This document shows positions 51,519 to 60,051 of a stretch of DNA of 64,000 nucleotides, one piece after another. The first letter of the stretch is position 1. Each line of letters starts with the position of its first letter. Location of the stretch: assembly GCA_003164045.1 (NCBI GenBank), contig PLRU01000071.1, positions 54,381 to 118,380 of the forward strand, in the 5' to 3' direction. Under the pieces are notes generated by a model. It was not told where the DNA came from and ran no database searches. It worked only from the letters and a program-made list of their open reading frames with translations. The position numbers and the translations under genes were made by a program. Source of the DNA: Candidatus Lustribacter telmatis. GTDB lineage: Bacteria; Vulcanimicrobiota; Vulcanimicrobiia; Vulcanimicrobiales; Vulcanimicrobiaceae.

Positions 51519-52457
51519 ATGTCGTTCTTCGTCAAGCAAATGTGCGCAGTCGCGACGCTCTTCTTCGCCCTCGGATTGGCTGCGCGCGCACAAACGTTAC
51601 CGGTCGTGCACGTGACGCTCGTCCCGATCGACGCCGGCGCGGAAATCTTCTACGCCAAAGACATGGGCTTCTTCGCGAAGGCCGGCATCGACGTCGACGT
51701 TCAGACGGCGGCCAACGGCGGCGCCGCGGCAGCAGCGGTCGCCGGCAACGCGGTCGACATCGGCTATTCCGATATGGTCTCGATCGCATCGGGCTTTGCG
51801 CACGGCGTGCCGTTCGTCGTCGTCGCACCGGCGGCGCTGCACGAAGCGACCGAACCGACGAACTACCTGCTGGTCGCCGCGAACTCGCCGATTCGCACGG
51901 CTAAGGATCTGACCGGAAAGATCGTCGCCGGTTCGGGTCTCGGCACGATCTCGGGTTACGCACCGCGGGCCTGGATCGACGCGAACGGTGGCGACGTCGC
52001 TGCGGTGAAGTTCGTCGAATTACCGTTTCCGCAAATGCAGCCGGCGCTCGATGCCGGACGCGTCGATGCCGTTGCGATCGCCGAACCGTTCCTGAGCATC
52101 GCGCGCAAAACGGATCGCATCATCGCGAGTCCGTACGACGCGGTCGCCAAAGAATTTCTCATCAGCGCGTTCTTCACCACCTCGACCTGGGCCAAAGACC
52201 ATCCGGATCTGCTCAACCGCTTCGTGACCGCGATGCACGAAGCCGCCGTGTGGGGCAATGCCAATCACGCCAAGAGCGCCGAAATTCTGCTCAAGTACGC
52301 GAAGATCGATCCGGAACTCGCCGCGAACATGGTGCGCATTCACTACGGCGAACGGCTGAGCCCGGCGCTGATGCAGCCGGTCATCAACGTGGCCGCAAAG
52401 TACGGCAAATTTCCACCGTTTGCGGCCGACGCGATCATCTACAAACCGGGCAGATAA
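51519..52457 (+). CDS. NMT1/THI5-type ABC substrate-binding protein
   Basis: A 312-residue exported protein; signal peptide about 1-24 (LGLAARAQTLP). IFYAKDMGFFAKAGIDVDVQ, AVAGNAVDIGYSDMVSIASG and the helix WAKDHPDLLNRFVTAMHEAA are nearly the same as in the protein at 56089, so the two are paralogues. It follows a LivK-type binding protein on the same strand. The transporter partner is not in the window. Confidence 0.88.
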   Translation: MSFFVKQMCAVATLFFALGLAARAQTLPVVHVTLVPIDAGAEIFYAKDMGFFAKAGIDVDVQTAANGGAAAAAVAGNAVDIGYSDMVSIASGFAHGVPFVVVAPAALHEATEPTNYLLVAANSPIRTAKDLTGKIVAGSGLGTISGYAPRAWIDANGGDVAAVKFVELPFPQMQPALDAGRVDAVAIAEPFLSIARKTDRIIASPYDAVAKEFLISAFFTTSTWAKDHPDLLNRFVTAMHEAAVWGNANHAKSAEILLKYAKIDPELAANMVRIHYGERLSPALMQPVINVAAKYGKFPPFAADAIIYKPGR

Positions 52458-52479
52458 CGCCCGGCGGCGAGACCTGCGG

Positions 52480-53154
52480 CTAGTCGCCCATCTCGACGTG
52501 GCCGCCGTTTTCATCGAAGTAAAACAGCGTGCGGAATTCGGCCGGCGCGCCTTGGTTGACATCCGGAACGCGCGACACAATTGCCAAGCGATGCATGAGC
52601 ATGCCGTTGCGTTTCACGGTGCCGCCGTAAAAATATTGAACCAGCGGTTGCTGGTTAGGGACGAGCGGCGCGAGGCGGCCGCGCCGTGAGAGTCCGTTGA
52701 GCAGACGCGTTTGCAGCGCCACCGGCATCAAGCGGTCGGCGTCGTCGGCGCTCATACGGACCATCTCGAGGTCCGACTTCACCTTATTGCCGGCCTCGGC
52801 AGCTGAGCCGCCCTTCGACCAGCGCACGACGGCGTCCCAATCGTCGGCGGAGATGCTGACGAACTCGACGCCGTACCGGAAGGCTTTCGCGCCCTGCAGC
52901 GTGCCCGGCAACGTGCGCGCGCGCTTTACGCGCGTCGGGATCACCCGTTCGTCGAGCTTTAAGCGGAGGATGTACTCCTCGGGATCGATCGGATCGCGCG
53001 AGAGAATTCCGGCCCCGCTTGCGCTCACGTCGAGACCGATCACGGGGATCGGCGGCTTTTCGGGCGCGGGGGTCCAATCGGCAGAAAACGCTTTTTCACG
53101 ACGCGTATGCCGGCGCTTATCCTTATTTTTGTTCCCGAAGATCAGTTCGAGCAC
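52480..53154 (-). CDS. PilZ-domain protein (c-di-GMP binding)
   Basis: A 224-residue cytoplasmic protein. The PilZ domain occupies about residues 12-115: the RxxxR motif is in DKRRHTRREKAF and the second motif is DVSASGAGILS. These are the c-di-GMP contact residues. A C-terminal part of about 100 residues has no recognised domain. It could be a c-di-GMP effector for motility, adhesion or polymer synthesis. It is not obviously linked to its catabolic neighbours. Confidence 0.83.
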   Translation of the reverse strand: MLELIFGNKNKDKRRHTRREKAFSADWTPAPEKPPIPVIGLDVSASGAGILSRDPIDPEEYILRLKLDERVIPTRVKRARTLPGTLQGAKAFRYGVEFVSISADDWDAVVRWSKGGSAAEAGNKVKSDLEMVRMSADDADRLMPVALQTRLLNGLSRRGRLAPLVPNQQPLVQYFYGGTVKRNGMLMHRLAIVSRVPDVNQGAPAEFRTLFYFDENGGHVEMGD

Positions 53155-53285
53155 GCCGTTGTCACCCCGAGTTGGTGGCGTTGGTCCGACCGTGAAGTCC
53201 CGCTAGTCCACCCCTACGACGTCGGGCTCCGCTTACCGCTTTACCTTGCTCAAAGCGTTCCCCTCGATTTCCGACAGATGGCCGG
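53155..53285. other. Intergenic region upstream of the PilZ gene
   Basis: These 131 bases carry no gene I can support and no clear terminator. They separate the PilZ gene start from the end of the old-yellow-enzyme gene; both genes are on the minus strand. A promoter for the PilZ gene is expected here, but I cannot place its boxes. Confidence 0.3.
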
Positions 53286-54389
53286 TCAAGTGCGCGCTGG
53301 AACACGCATCGTTGCTCGTTCACCCGCGGCGCGGCCGTATTGCTCGGGCCAGTCCGTTTGGGCGCCCAGCGCGCGCGCCGCATAATGCGGCCAATAGGGA
53401 TCGCGCAGAAGTTCGCGCGCCAGCAGCACGAGGTCCGCGCGGCCTTCGGCCACGATCGCCTCGGCATCGGCCGGTTCCGTGATCAGACCGACCGCGCCGG
53501 TAGCGATGCCCGCCTCGCGCCGGATGCGTTCGGCGAACGGCGTCTGGTAGAGCGGCCCCAATGGAATCGTACCCGGCGCGAGCGGCACGGCCCCGCCGGA
53601 GCTGGCGTCGATCAGGTCGACGCCCTCTTCACGCAGCACCCGCGCCAACTCGACCGACTGCTCGAGGTCCCAGCCGCCGGCAACGTAGTCGGTCGCGGAG
53701 ATCCGCACGAAGAGCGGCAGCCGTTCGGGCCACACGCTCCGCACACGTCGTACCACCTCGATTGCGAGCCGGGTGCGGTTCTCGAACGAACCGCCCCAGC
53801 GGTCGGTCCGGTGGTTGATCAGCGGCGAGAGAAACTGATGGATGAGGTACCCGTGCGCGCCGTGGATCTCGATCACGCTCCCGCCCGCATCGAGCGTTCG
53901 CTGCGCCGCAGCCGCAAAAGCGTTCAGGATCGCCGCGATGCCGCTCTCGTCGAGCGCGACCGGCACGGGATACGACGGATCGAACGCATCACTGCCCGGC
54001 GCGACCGGGATCCAACCGCCGGCGGCGGGCGCGACGGCGCCGGTCCCGATCCATGGCGCTTTGGTCGACGCCTTGCGCCCGGCATGCGCGAGTTGCGTTC
54101 CCCACGCCGCCCCGCGCCCGCTGCAGAACGCGGCGATACGCGCGAGCTGCTCGACGTGCGCGTCGTTCCAAATGCCGAGGTCTTCCGGTGAGATGCGGCC
54201 GTCGGCCGATACCGCGATGGCCTCGGTCAAAACGAGGCCGGCACCGCCGACGGCACGGCTGCCGAGATGGACGACGTGCCAGTCGTTCGCAAAGCCGTCG
54301 ACCGACGAGTATTCGCACATCGGCGAGACAACGACGCGATTGCGGAGCGTAACCTCACGCAGGCGGAGCGGCGAAAAGAGCGCAGACAT
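53286..54389 (-). CDS. NADH:flavin oxidoreductase, old yellow enzyme (YqjM-like)
   Basis: A 367-residue FMN-dependent ene-reductase. VVVSPMCEYSSVDG holds the Cys of the YqjM-type class, TQLAHAGRKAS the His/Gly motif, and IHGAHGYLIHQFLSPLINHR the two active-site His. The C-terminal LARELLRDPYWPHYAARALG completes the barrel. ATG 54389 has GGAGCG upstream and lies two bases after the previous stop. It reduces activated C=C bonds; substrate unknown. It is the last gene of the deacetylase-lipocalin operon. Confidence 0.9.
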   Translation of the reverse strand: MSALFSPLRLREVTLRNRVVVSPMCEYSSVDGFANDWHVVHLGSRAVGGAGLVLTEAIAVSADGRISPEDLGIWNDAHVEQLARIAAFCSGRGAAWGTQLAHAGRKASTKAPWIGTGAVAPAAGGWIPVAPGSDAFDPSYPVPVALDESGIAAILNAFAAAAQRTLDAGGSVIEIHGAHGYLIHQFLSPLINHRTDRWGGSFENRTRLAIEVVRRVRSVWPERLPLFVRISATDYVAGGWDLEQSVELARVLREEGVDLIDASSGGAVPLAPGTIPLGPLYQTPFAERIRREAGIATGAVGLITEPADAEAIVAEGRADLVLLARELLRDPYWPHYAARALGAQTDWPEQYGRAAGERATMRVPART

Positions 54390-54391
54390 CG

Positions 54392-54817
54392 TCAGACGCT
54401 CCGCCGCCACACCAGAATGCCGCGGCCGAGCCGGCCGGGATACGCCGGATGCGTTTGCTCGTCGGTCATGATGCGTAACTCATCGCCTGCGATGGTATAG
54501 TTACGCACCTGTTGCGTACCGACCCACGCCGGATGCCACGCAACTTCGACCTGCGTCGTGAAACGCTGCGCGTCGACCACGCACGGCCCGCCGTACGCCA
54601 TCAGCGTCGCGAACAGCTTCTCCGGCGGGGCGTCGGCCGCACGTTCGGCGGCCGTAATCAGCACCGAAACGTATCCATCGGGCGACACGCTGAGCGTACC
54701 GCGCGGCGTGGGTCCCATCACGTCGACCGTTTCGCCCGTATCGGAAAATTCACGCTTGAATTCGGTGAGGTTCCAGCGGCCGGTCAGCGCCGTGCGCGCC
54801 GCGTTCGTATCGATCAT
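54392..54817 (-). CDS. Lipocalin-like domain protein
   Basis: A 141-residue protein. LTGRWNLTEFKREFSDTGET opens a small calycin-type barrel, and GTLSVSPDGYVSVLI is the second conserved strand pair of the lipocalin_5-like family. No signal peptide is seen, so it is cytoplasmic. ATG 54817 overlaps the deacetylase stop (ATGA). It probably binds a small hydrophobic compound, perhaps handled by its operon partners. Confidence 0.8.
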   Translation of the reverse strand: MIDTNAARTALTGRWNLTEFKREFSDTGETVDVMGPTPRGTLSVSPDGYVSVLITAAERAADAPPEKLFATLMAYGGPCVVDAQRFTTQVEVAWHPAWVGTQQVRNYTIAGDELRIMTDEQTHPAYPGRLGRGILVWRRSV

Positions 54818-55656
54818 ACCGCACTCGTTTCGGCATACAATGCGGCGAGACTCGCATGGTCGGTAAGCCACACGTGAGCCGCGTGCCTGCGTGCGATCGC
54901 CAGCGTTTTCTGAAATTCGATCGCGCCGAACGGGCGGCCGAAAACGTGCGCGTGAACGGTGATATCGAGACAGTACGGCCGCGCATCGGGTGCCGTCCAC
55001 TCGGTGACGATCCGTTCGAACGTCGATGTGAATGCTGCCGGTTCGTTTCCGTAGCGCACGGAATGCGGCATATCGTTGACCTCCATCGTGAACGGGACCG
55101 CAACGAGCGAGCCGCCCGGCGTGTCGAGCCGCCGCGGCAGATCCGCATCGAAATAATCGGCATGCCAGGTAAAATCGTTGGCGGCCAGGAGTTCGGCCGT
55201 GTCGATGCTCGGCGTGCAGCGCGGGCTGAGCCAGCCGCGCACGCGCCCTCCGCTCGCCGCTTCGAGCACCTCGATGCAGCGCAGCAAATCGCGCGTTTCG
55301 TCGGTCCGCGTTTGCGTCGCCGGGATGATCTCTTGCGCCCAGCTATGCCCAGCGACCGCATGCCCCGCGCCGGCGATCGAACGCATGAGGTGCGGGTGAT
55401 TCTGCGCCACGATACCGCTGGTATAGAACACCGCCTTCACGCCGGCGCCGTCCAAGATATCGAGCAAGCGCCACGCGCCGACGTTCGGGCCGTATTCGGC
55501 CCACGATCGCGCCTGAAGATCGAGCACCCCCGGTTTGAGCGGGTTCCCCATCGGACCGATGCCCGGCGCCGCGCCGTCGCTCCAGCCCTCGAGCATCACC
55601 GAGACGGACACCGCGATCGCGCGGCCACGCGGCCACGCCGCTGGAAGGTCTGACAT
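54814..55656 (-). CDS. Polysaccharide deacetylase-family protein (PuuE-like)
   Basis: A 280-residue NodB-fold protein. VSVSVMLEGWSDGAAPGIGP is the first strand with an altered metal-Asp region; AGHAVAGHSWAQEIIPATQT holds the His pair. The final HAHVFGRPFGAIEFQKTLAI matches the cytoplasmic branch that includes allantoinase PuuE and related amide hydrolases. There is no signal peptide, so peptidoglycan is an unlikely substrate. First gene of the operon with the lipocalin-like and old-yellow-enzyme genes. Confidence 0.83.
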   Translation of the reverse strand: MSDLPAAWPRGRAIAVSVSVMLEGWSDGAAPGIGPMGNPLKPGVLDLQARSWAEYGPNVGAWRLLDILDGAGVKAVFYTSGIVAQNHPHLMRSIAGAGHAVAGHSWAQEIIPATQTRTDETRDLLRCIEVLEAASGGRVRGWLSPRCTPSIDTAELLAANDFTWHADYFDADLPRRLDTPGGSLVAVPFTMEVNDMPHSVRYGNEPAAFTSTFERIVTEWTAPDARPYCLDITVHAHVFGRPFGAIEFQKTLAIARRHAAHVWLTDHASLAALYAETSAV

Positions 55657-55681
55657 ACCCGAAGCGTATCATAGAAGTGCT

Positions 55682-56092
55682 ATGGCTAGAATTCGGCACA
55701 TCGCGATCGCGAGCAACGAACCGGGCAAGGCGGCCGCGTTTTTCAAAGAAGCGTTCGGGCTGCAAGAGGTGCGCAGTAACGGCATCGATGCGGTCACCGG
55801 CGAGGCCCGCGTGGGAGCTGCGGTCGGTTTGACCGACGGCGAACTCAACCTCACGTTCATCAAGTTCGCGGTGGATCAAACCGGGGTCGGACTCGACTAC
55901 AACGGCATCCACCACTTCGGCGTGCAGGTCGATGACATGGACGAGCACACGGCCATCCTCGAAGGTTTGGGCGCGCCGTGCATCGCCGGCCGGGACGCGA
56001 TCCCGCCGGGCGCACACTTGGAGATCAAGTTCCGCGGACCGGACGGCGTCGTGTTCGACATCTCCGACCGTCCGTGGCCCGGCACGAAATGA
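55682..56092 (+). CDS. VOC-family (glyoxalase-like) protein
   Basis: A 136-residue VOC protein: IRHIAIASNEPGKAAAFFKE and GLDYNGIHHFGVQVDDMDEH carry the His ligands of the two modules, and FRGPDGVVFDISDRPW the terminal acidic ligand region. Compatible with a dioxygenase or isomerase of ring-cleavage type. It is coupled to the following binding protein by an ATGA overlap. A TATCAT hexamer (55667-55672) lies nine bases before the ATG, without a ribosome site. Confidence 0.85.
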   Translation: MARIRHIAIASNEPGKAAAFFKEAFGLQEVRSNGIDAVTGEARVGAAVGLTDGELNLTFIKFAVDQTGVGLDYNGIHHFGVQVDDMDEHTAILEGLGAPCIAGRDAIPPGAHLEIKFRGPDGVVFDISDRPWPGTK

Positions 56093-57021
56093 AATCGCCG
56101 GCACTCGCGCTCGCCGCGGCGCTCGTGCTCGTCCTGCCGGCGCCGATCCAAAGCCAAACCGCACCGGTGCTGCGCGTCGCGTACATTGCGGTCGACGATG
56201 AAGCCGAGGCGATGTACGCCAAGGACGCCGGGTTCTTTGCCAAGGCCGGACTGAACGTCGAGTTGACGCCGATGGAAAACGCCGGCGCAATCTCGACCGC
56301 CGTGGCATCGAATTCGGTGGAGATCGGTTTCTTGCCCGCGATCGTGCTGGCGATCGCGCACAGCAAAAACATCCCGCTCGTTGCGATCGCGCCGGGTTCG
56401 GAGTACACGCCGGCCGGCCCGATCACGTCGCTCTTCGTCGCGCCCGCATCGCCGATTCGCAAAGCCAGCGACTTAAACGGGAAGACGATCGCGGTACCCG
56501 GCCTCGCATCGATCGCGGAGTACGGCGCGCGCACGTGGATTGAGAAGAACGGCGGCGACGTCGCGAGCGTCAAGTTTCTCGAGGTGCCGTTTCCGATTAT
56601 GCCGGACGCGCTCAACAGCGGCCGCGTCGATGCGGCGATGATCACCGAACCGTTCCTGACCCAGGCGAAGAAAACCGAACGCGTCCTCGCCGCGACGCCG
56701 TTCGCCGCAATCGCGCCCGAGTTCGCGTTCGGCGATTGGGTTGCGAACGCGCAGTGGGCGAAGGATCACGCCGACACGGTCGCCCGCTTCATCGCGGCGA
56801 TGCGCGACACCGCCGCGTGGGCCAACAAGAATCAGGCGGCCAGCGCGGCGATCTTACAGAAGTACGCAAAGATCGATCCGGCCCTCGTGGCAACGATGTC
56901 GCGCTCGCAATATGCCGACCGCATGGTGCCGGCGACGCACCAGATCGTCATCGACGTTGCGGCGAAGTTTCGCTCGTTCCCAAGTTTTCCGGCGGCGGAT
57001 ATGCTCTACACGCCGCATTGA
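56089..57021 (+). CDS. NMT1/THI5-type ABC substrate-binding protein
   Basis: A 310-residue exported protein with a signal peptide (about 1-23). MYAKDAGFFAKAGLNVELTP, AVASNSVEIGFLPAIVLAIA and AQWAKDHADTVARFIAAMRD place it in the family, close to the protein at 51519. Its start overlaps the VOC gene stop, an unusually tight link between a binding protein and a likely catabolic enzyme. No permease is adjacent. Confidence 0.88.
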   Translation: MKSPALALAAALVLVLPAPIQSQTAPVLRVAYIAVDDEAEAMYAKDAGFFAKAGLNVELTPMENAGAISTAVASNSVEIGFLPAIVLAIAHSKNIPLVAIAPGSEYTPAGPITSLFVAPASPIRKASDLNGKTIAVPGLASIAEYGARTWIEKNGGDVASVKFLEVPFPIMPDALNSGRVDAAMITEPFLTQAKKTERVLAATPFAAIAPEFAFGDWVANAQWAKDHADTVARFIAAMRDTAAWANKNQAASAAILQKYAKIDPALVATMSRSQYADRMVPATHQIVIDVAAKFRSFPSFPAADMLYTPH

Positions 57022-57031
57022 GCGGCACCTT

Positions 57032-57859
57032 TCAGTTCGCGCCGCCGCCGCCGGTGTAAACGGATTTCCACGCGGCGCCGCGGCGCGTATAGATCGCATA
57101 CGATTCGGCGTCGTAGCCGATGATGCGCGTTACCACGCCGACCGAGCCGCCGCCGAGGTCGAGCGCGTCGATGAGGTATTCGGACGGCTCTTCCAGCAGC
57201 GGTTCGCTCACCGTAATCGTCTGCACGTTGGCGAGCGTCAGCGTCCAGCGACCCAGCATCTGCTCGGCGATGAACCACAGGCGGTGATCGACGCGCGGTT
57301 TCGCTCGGCCGCGCAGGTTCAGGGTTCCCACCACGGCGATGCCGCGGCCGAGATCGATGGCGGCGAGATTGCGCACCTCGAGGCGCGCGGGCGTCGTGCC
57401 GAGGCGCGCAGCGGCCACGGCCAACGCGCCGGATCGTTCGGCCGGCGCGGCGGCGCGCCGGGCGCTACTCGCGCGCGCGCCGAGCGTGGGCGACGCCAGC
57501 GCCGTCACGAAGCCGCCGAGCCGGAGCGCCGGCGGCACGGCGATCGTTGCGACGCCGTCCGCAACCGTCGCCCGCAACGTCGCCACGACGCGATTGCCGA
57601 AAATCACGTGTACGCGATTGCCGTGCGTCGCGATCGCCGCGAGTGCGTCCATGCGAAGCCGGTCGTCCTGACCGTCCGGTCCCGGAGGCGCTGCGCGAAA
57701 CGTGCCGTGCAGCCGGACGGCAACGGGCGCGAGTGCGCCGGTTTGGCCGACGGCAAAGATCGCGTCACCCGCGCCGGTGGGCACGTCGGTGCGATGCACG
57801 CTGACGCCGGTCGCCGCCGTAACGAGCGCGGACGTCAGTGCGAGGAAACGTAGCAGCAT
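57032..57859 (-). CDS. Exported hypothetical protein
   Basis: A 275-residue protein with a signal peptide (about residues 1-18). The mature part has an Ala-rich N-terminal beta region with RLHGTFRAAPPGPDGQDDRL and a C-terminal beta domain with YLIDALDLGGGSVGVVTRII and a Tyr-rich end. No family is recognised. It is convergent with the binding protein gene at 56089 and divergent from the LivK gene at 57960. Confidence 0.72.
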   Translation of the reverse strand: MLLRFLALTSALVTAATGVSVHRTDVPTGAGDAIFAVGQTGALAPVAVRLHGTFRAAPPGPDGQDDRLRMDALAAIATHGNRVHVIFGNRVVATLRATVADGVATIAVPPALRLGGFVTALASPTLGARASSARRAAAPAERSGALAVAAARLGTTPARLEVRNLAAIDLGRGIAVVGTLNLRGRAKPRVDHRLWFIAEQMLGRWTLTLANVQTITVSEPLLEEPSEYLIDALDLGGGSVGVVTRIIGYDAESYAIYTRRGAAWKSVYTGGGGAN

Positions 57860-57959
57860 CGAGCGGTTTTCGCGACAGGGACATCAGGCGCCCTGGGGAA
57901 CCGCGCTGCACACGCCCCCGCTAGGCGGGCAACCAACGTTTCTCCGAAGGATCCCTCGC

Positions 57960-59171
57960 ATGAGAAATCGTGTTACCGCGTCGTTCATTGCCGCGGCGTT
58001 TCTCGTCCTCCAAGCCGGCCCCGGCCGTGCGGCGGACGAAAGTCCCGTGAAGATCGCGCTGATCACCGACATGTCCGGCGCGTACGCATCGCTCAGCGGC
58101 AACGGTGCGCTCGAAGCGACCAAGATGGCGATCGAAGATTTCGGCGGCAAAGTGCTCGGCCGTACGATCACCGTCACCGCACTCGATCACCGCAACAATG
58201 CGGCCGACGCGGCGACGAAAGCGCGTGAAGCGTTCGACTCCGGCTCCGATCTCGCGCTCGACCTCACGAACTCGGGCGCAGCGCTCGCCGTCTCCGCGGT
58301 CGCGAAAGAAAAGAAAAAACTTGCCATCGTGACGGGCGGTGGCTCCTCGGACCTCACCGGCGTTGCGTGCAGCAAGTACACCTATCATTATGCGTACGAC
58401 ACCTACGCGCTCGCGCACTCGACCGGCGCGTATATCGCCAAAGGGCCGACCGGCAAGACGTGGTACGCGATCGCAGCCAACTACGCGTTCGGCAAGTCGA
58501 TGGCCAACGACTTCGGTGAAGCGATCGCACCGTTCGGCGGCAAGATCGTCAAAACGGACATGTATCCGTTCCCGGCCACCACCGACTTCTCGACCTATCT
58601 GCTCGCGGCAAAGGCCTCGGGGGCTCAGGTGCTGGGACTCTTTAATGCCGGCGCCGATACGGTCAACTCGATGAAACAAGCCAAGCAATTTGCGGTCGAC
58701 AAATCGATGAAGATCGCGGTGGGGCTGCTGTTTCTCTCCGACGTCGATGCGTTGCCCGATGTGTTCGCGGATTCGCGCATCACGACATCGTGGTATTGGA
58801 ATGAAGATAAGACGGCACGCGCTTGGGCCGATCGCTACGCCAAACGGATGAACGGTCTGCGTCCGACCGACGTGCAAGCCGCCGACTATTCGGCCACGAT
58901 GCAGTGGCTGGCTGCGGTAAAAGCCGTCAACTCGACCGACGCCGACAAAGTCGTCGGGTATCTCGACGGGCGCAAGTTCAACGACTTCTACGCGCACAAC
59001 GGCGAATTTCGCGCCAGCGACCACCGCGTGCTGCACGACATGTACGTCGTGCAAGTGCTACCGAAGGAAGACGTGAAAGAACCGCATGCGTGGTTCAAGA
59101 TTCTGCAAACGATGACCGCCGCGCAAGCCTTCCGGCCCGCCACGCAAACGGAGTGCAAGAAGGACTGGTAG
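57960..59171 (+). CDS. LivK-type periplasmic binding protein of the LivHM operon
   Basis: A 403-residue exported binding protein with a signal peptide (about 1-25, ending GRAADESP). VKIALITDMSGAYASLSGNG and DHRNNAADAATKAREAF fit the branched-chain/aromatic acid group. It is directly followed by LivH and LivM, so it is the cognate binding protein of this transporter. GAAGGA precedes the ATG. It lacks the Cys pair of the four-member subgroup. Its ligand may be an amino acid or an aromatic acid. Confidence 0.92.
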   Translation: MRNRVTASFIAAAFLVLQAGPGRAADESPVKIALITDMSGAYASLSGNGALEATKMAIEDFGGKVLGRTITVTALDHRNNAADAATKAREAFDSGSDLALDLTNSGAALAVSAVAKEKKKLAIVTGGGSSDLTGVACSKYTYHYAYDTYALAHSTGAYIAKGPTGKTWYAIAANYAFGKSMANDFGEAIAPFGGKIVKTDMYPFPATTDFSTYLLAAKASGAQVLGLFNAGADTVNSMKQAKQFAVDKSMKIAVGLLFLSDVDALPDVFADSRITTSWYWNEDKTARAWADRYAKRMNGLRPTDVQAADYSATMQWLAAVKAVNSTDADKVVGYLDGRKFNDFYAHNGEFRASDHRVLHDMYVVQVLPKEDVKEPHAWFKILQTMTAAQAFRPATQTECKKDW

Positions 59172-59175
59172 GAGT

Positions 59176-60051
59176 CTGAACCTCTCCTACTTCCTTAGCC
59201 AGGCGTTCAACGGGCTCGTCAACGGAGCGTATTTTGCGCTGCTCGCGCTCGGACTGAGCGTGATCTTCGGACTGCTGCGCGTGGTAAACTTCGCGCACGG
59301 TGCGATGTTCATGCTCGGGGCGTTTGTCGCGTATTACGGCGCGACGCTCGTGCACTTGCCGTTCTTTGCCGCGCTCGTCGTCGCGCCGGTGCTCGTCGGG
59401 TTGTTCGGCGCGCTCATCGAGATCGTGTTCCTGCGGCGGCTCTACGGCATCGATCCGCTCTACAACTTATTGTTCACGTTCGCACTGGTGTTGATCTTGG
59501 AAGACGGGCTTCGGCTCGTCGCGGGCGCGCTCGGCTCGCCGTACTCGATTCCCGACGCACTCGCCGGCGCCATCGATATCGGCTTCGGCCCGTTCCCCAC
59601 CTACAGGCTCTTCGTGATCGTGACGGCGGCGCTCGTCTCCGTCGCGGTCTGGCTCATACTCGAGCGCACGCCGATCGGTGCGCGCATTCGCGCGGCCACC
59701 GAAGCGCCGGTGCTGGTGCGCGCGCTCGGCATCGACACGCAGCGGCTGGTCACGATCGTGTTCGGCTGCGGCGTGGCGCTCGCGGCGCTCGCCGGCGTGT
59801 TGGCGGCGCCTAACCAAAACGTCGAGCCGGCGATGGGCGATAAGGTCATCATCAACACGTTCGCGATCGTCGTCATCGGCGGGCTCGGGTCGATCGGCGG
59901 TTCGATCCTCACCGGCTTCGCGCTCGGCTTGCTGCAGACGGTCGGCGCGGTGTTTTATCCGCAGATCAACGACACGCTGATCTTCATCGTGATGGTCGTC
60001 GTACTGCTGGTGCGGCCGAACGGACTCTTCGGGAGCCCGATGCGCCGGTGA
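59176..60051 (+). CDS. livH: LivH-type ABC transporter permease (CTG start)
   Basis: A 291-residue inner-membrane permease with about eight helices. The first segment, NLSYFLSQAFNGLVNGAYFA, matches the usual LivH N-terminus and is read from a CTG at 59176. The first ATG/GTG/TTG in frame is GTG 59260, which would remove that helix. AGGAG sits just before the CTG. The segment RVVNFAHGAMFMLGAFVAYY and the EAA-like loop RAATEAPVLVRALGIDTQRL are present. It pairs with LivM. Confidence 0.87.
   Translation: MNLSYFLSQAFNGLVNGAYFALLALGLSVIFGLLRVVNFAHGAMFMLGAFVAYYGATLVHLPFFAALVVAPVLVGLFGALIEIVFLRRLYGIDPLYNLLFTFALVLILEDGLRLVAGALGSPYSIPDALAGAIDIGFGPFPTYRLFVIVTAALVSVAVWLILERTPIGARIRAATEAPVLVRALGIDTQRLVTIVFGCGVALAALAGVLAAPNQNVEPAMGDKVIINTFAIVVIGGLGSIGGSILTGFALGLLQTVGAVFYPQINDTLIFIVMVVVLLVRPNGLFGSPMRR

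Noticed and set aside
57917..57929. Hairpin CCCGC-TAG-GCGGG before the LivK gene at 57960 as a terminator or attenuator
   Set aside because: Five-base stem with a three-base loop and no T-run; easily found by chance in this base composition.
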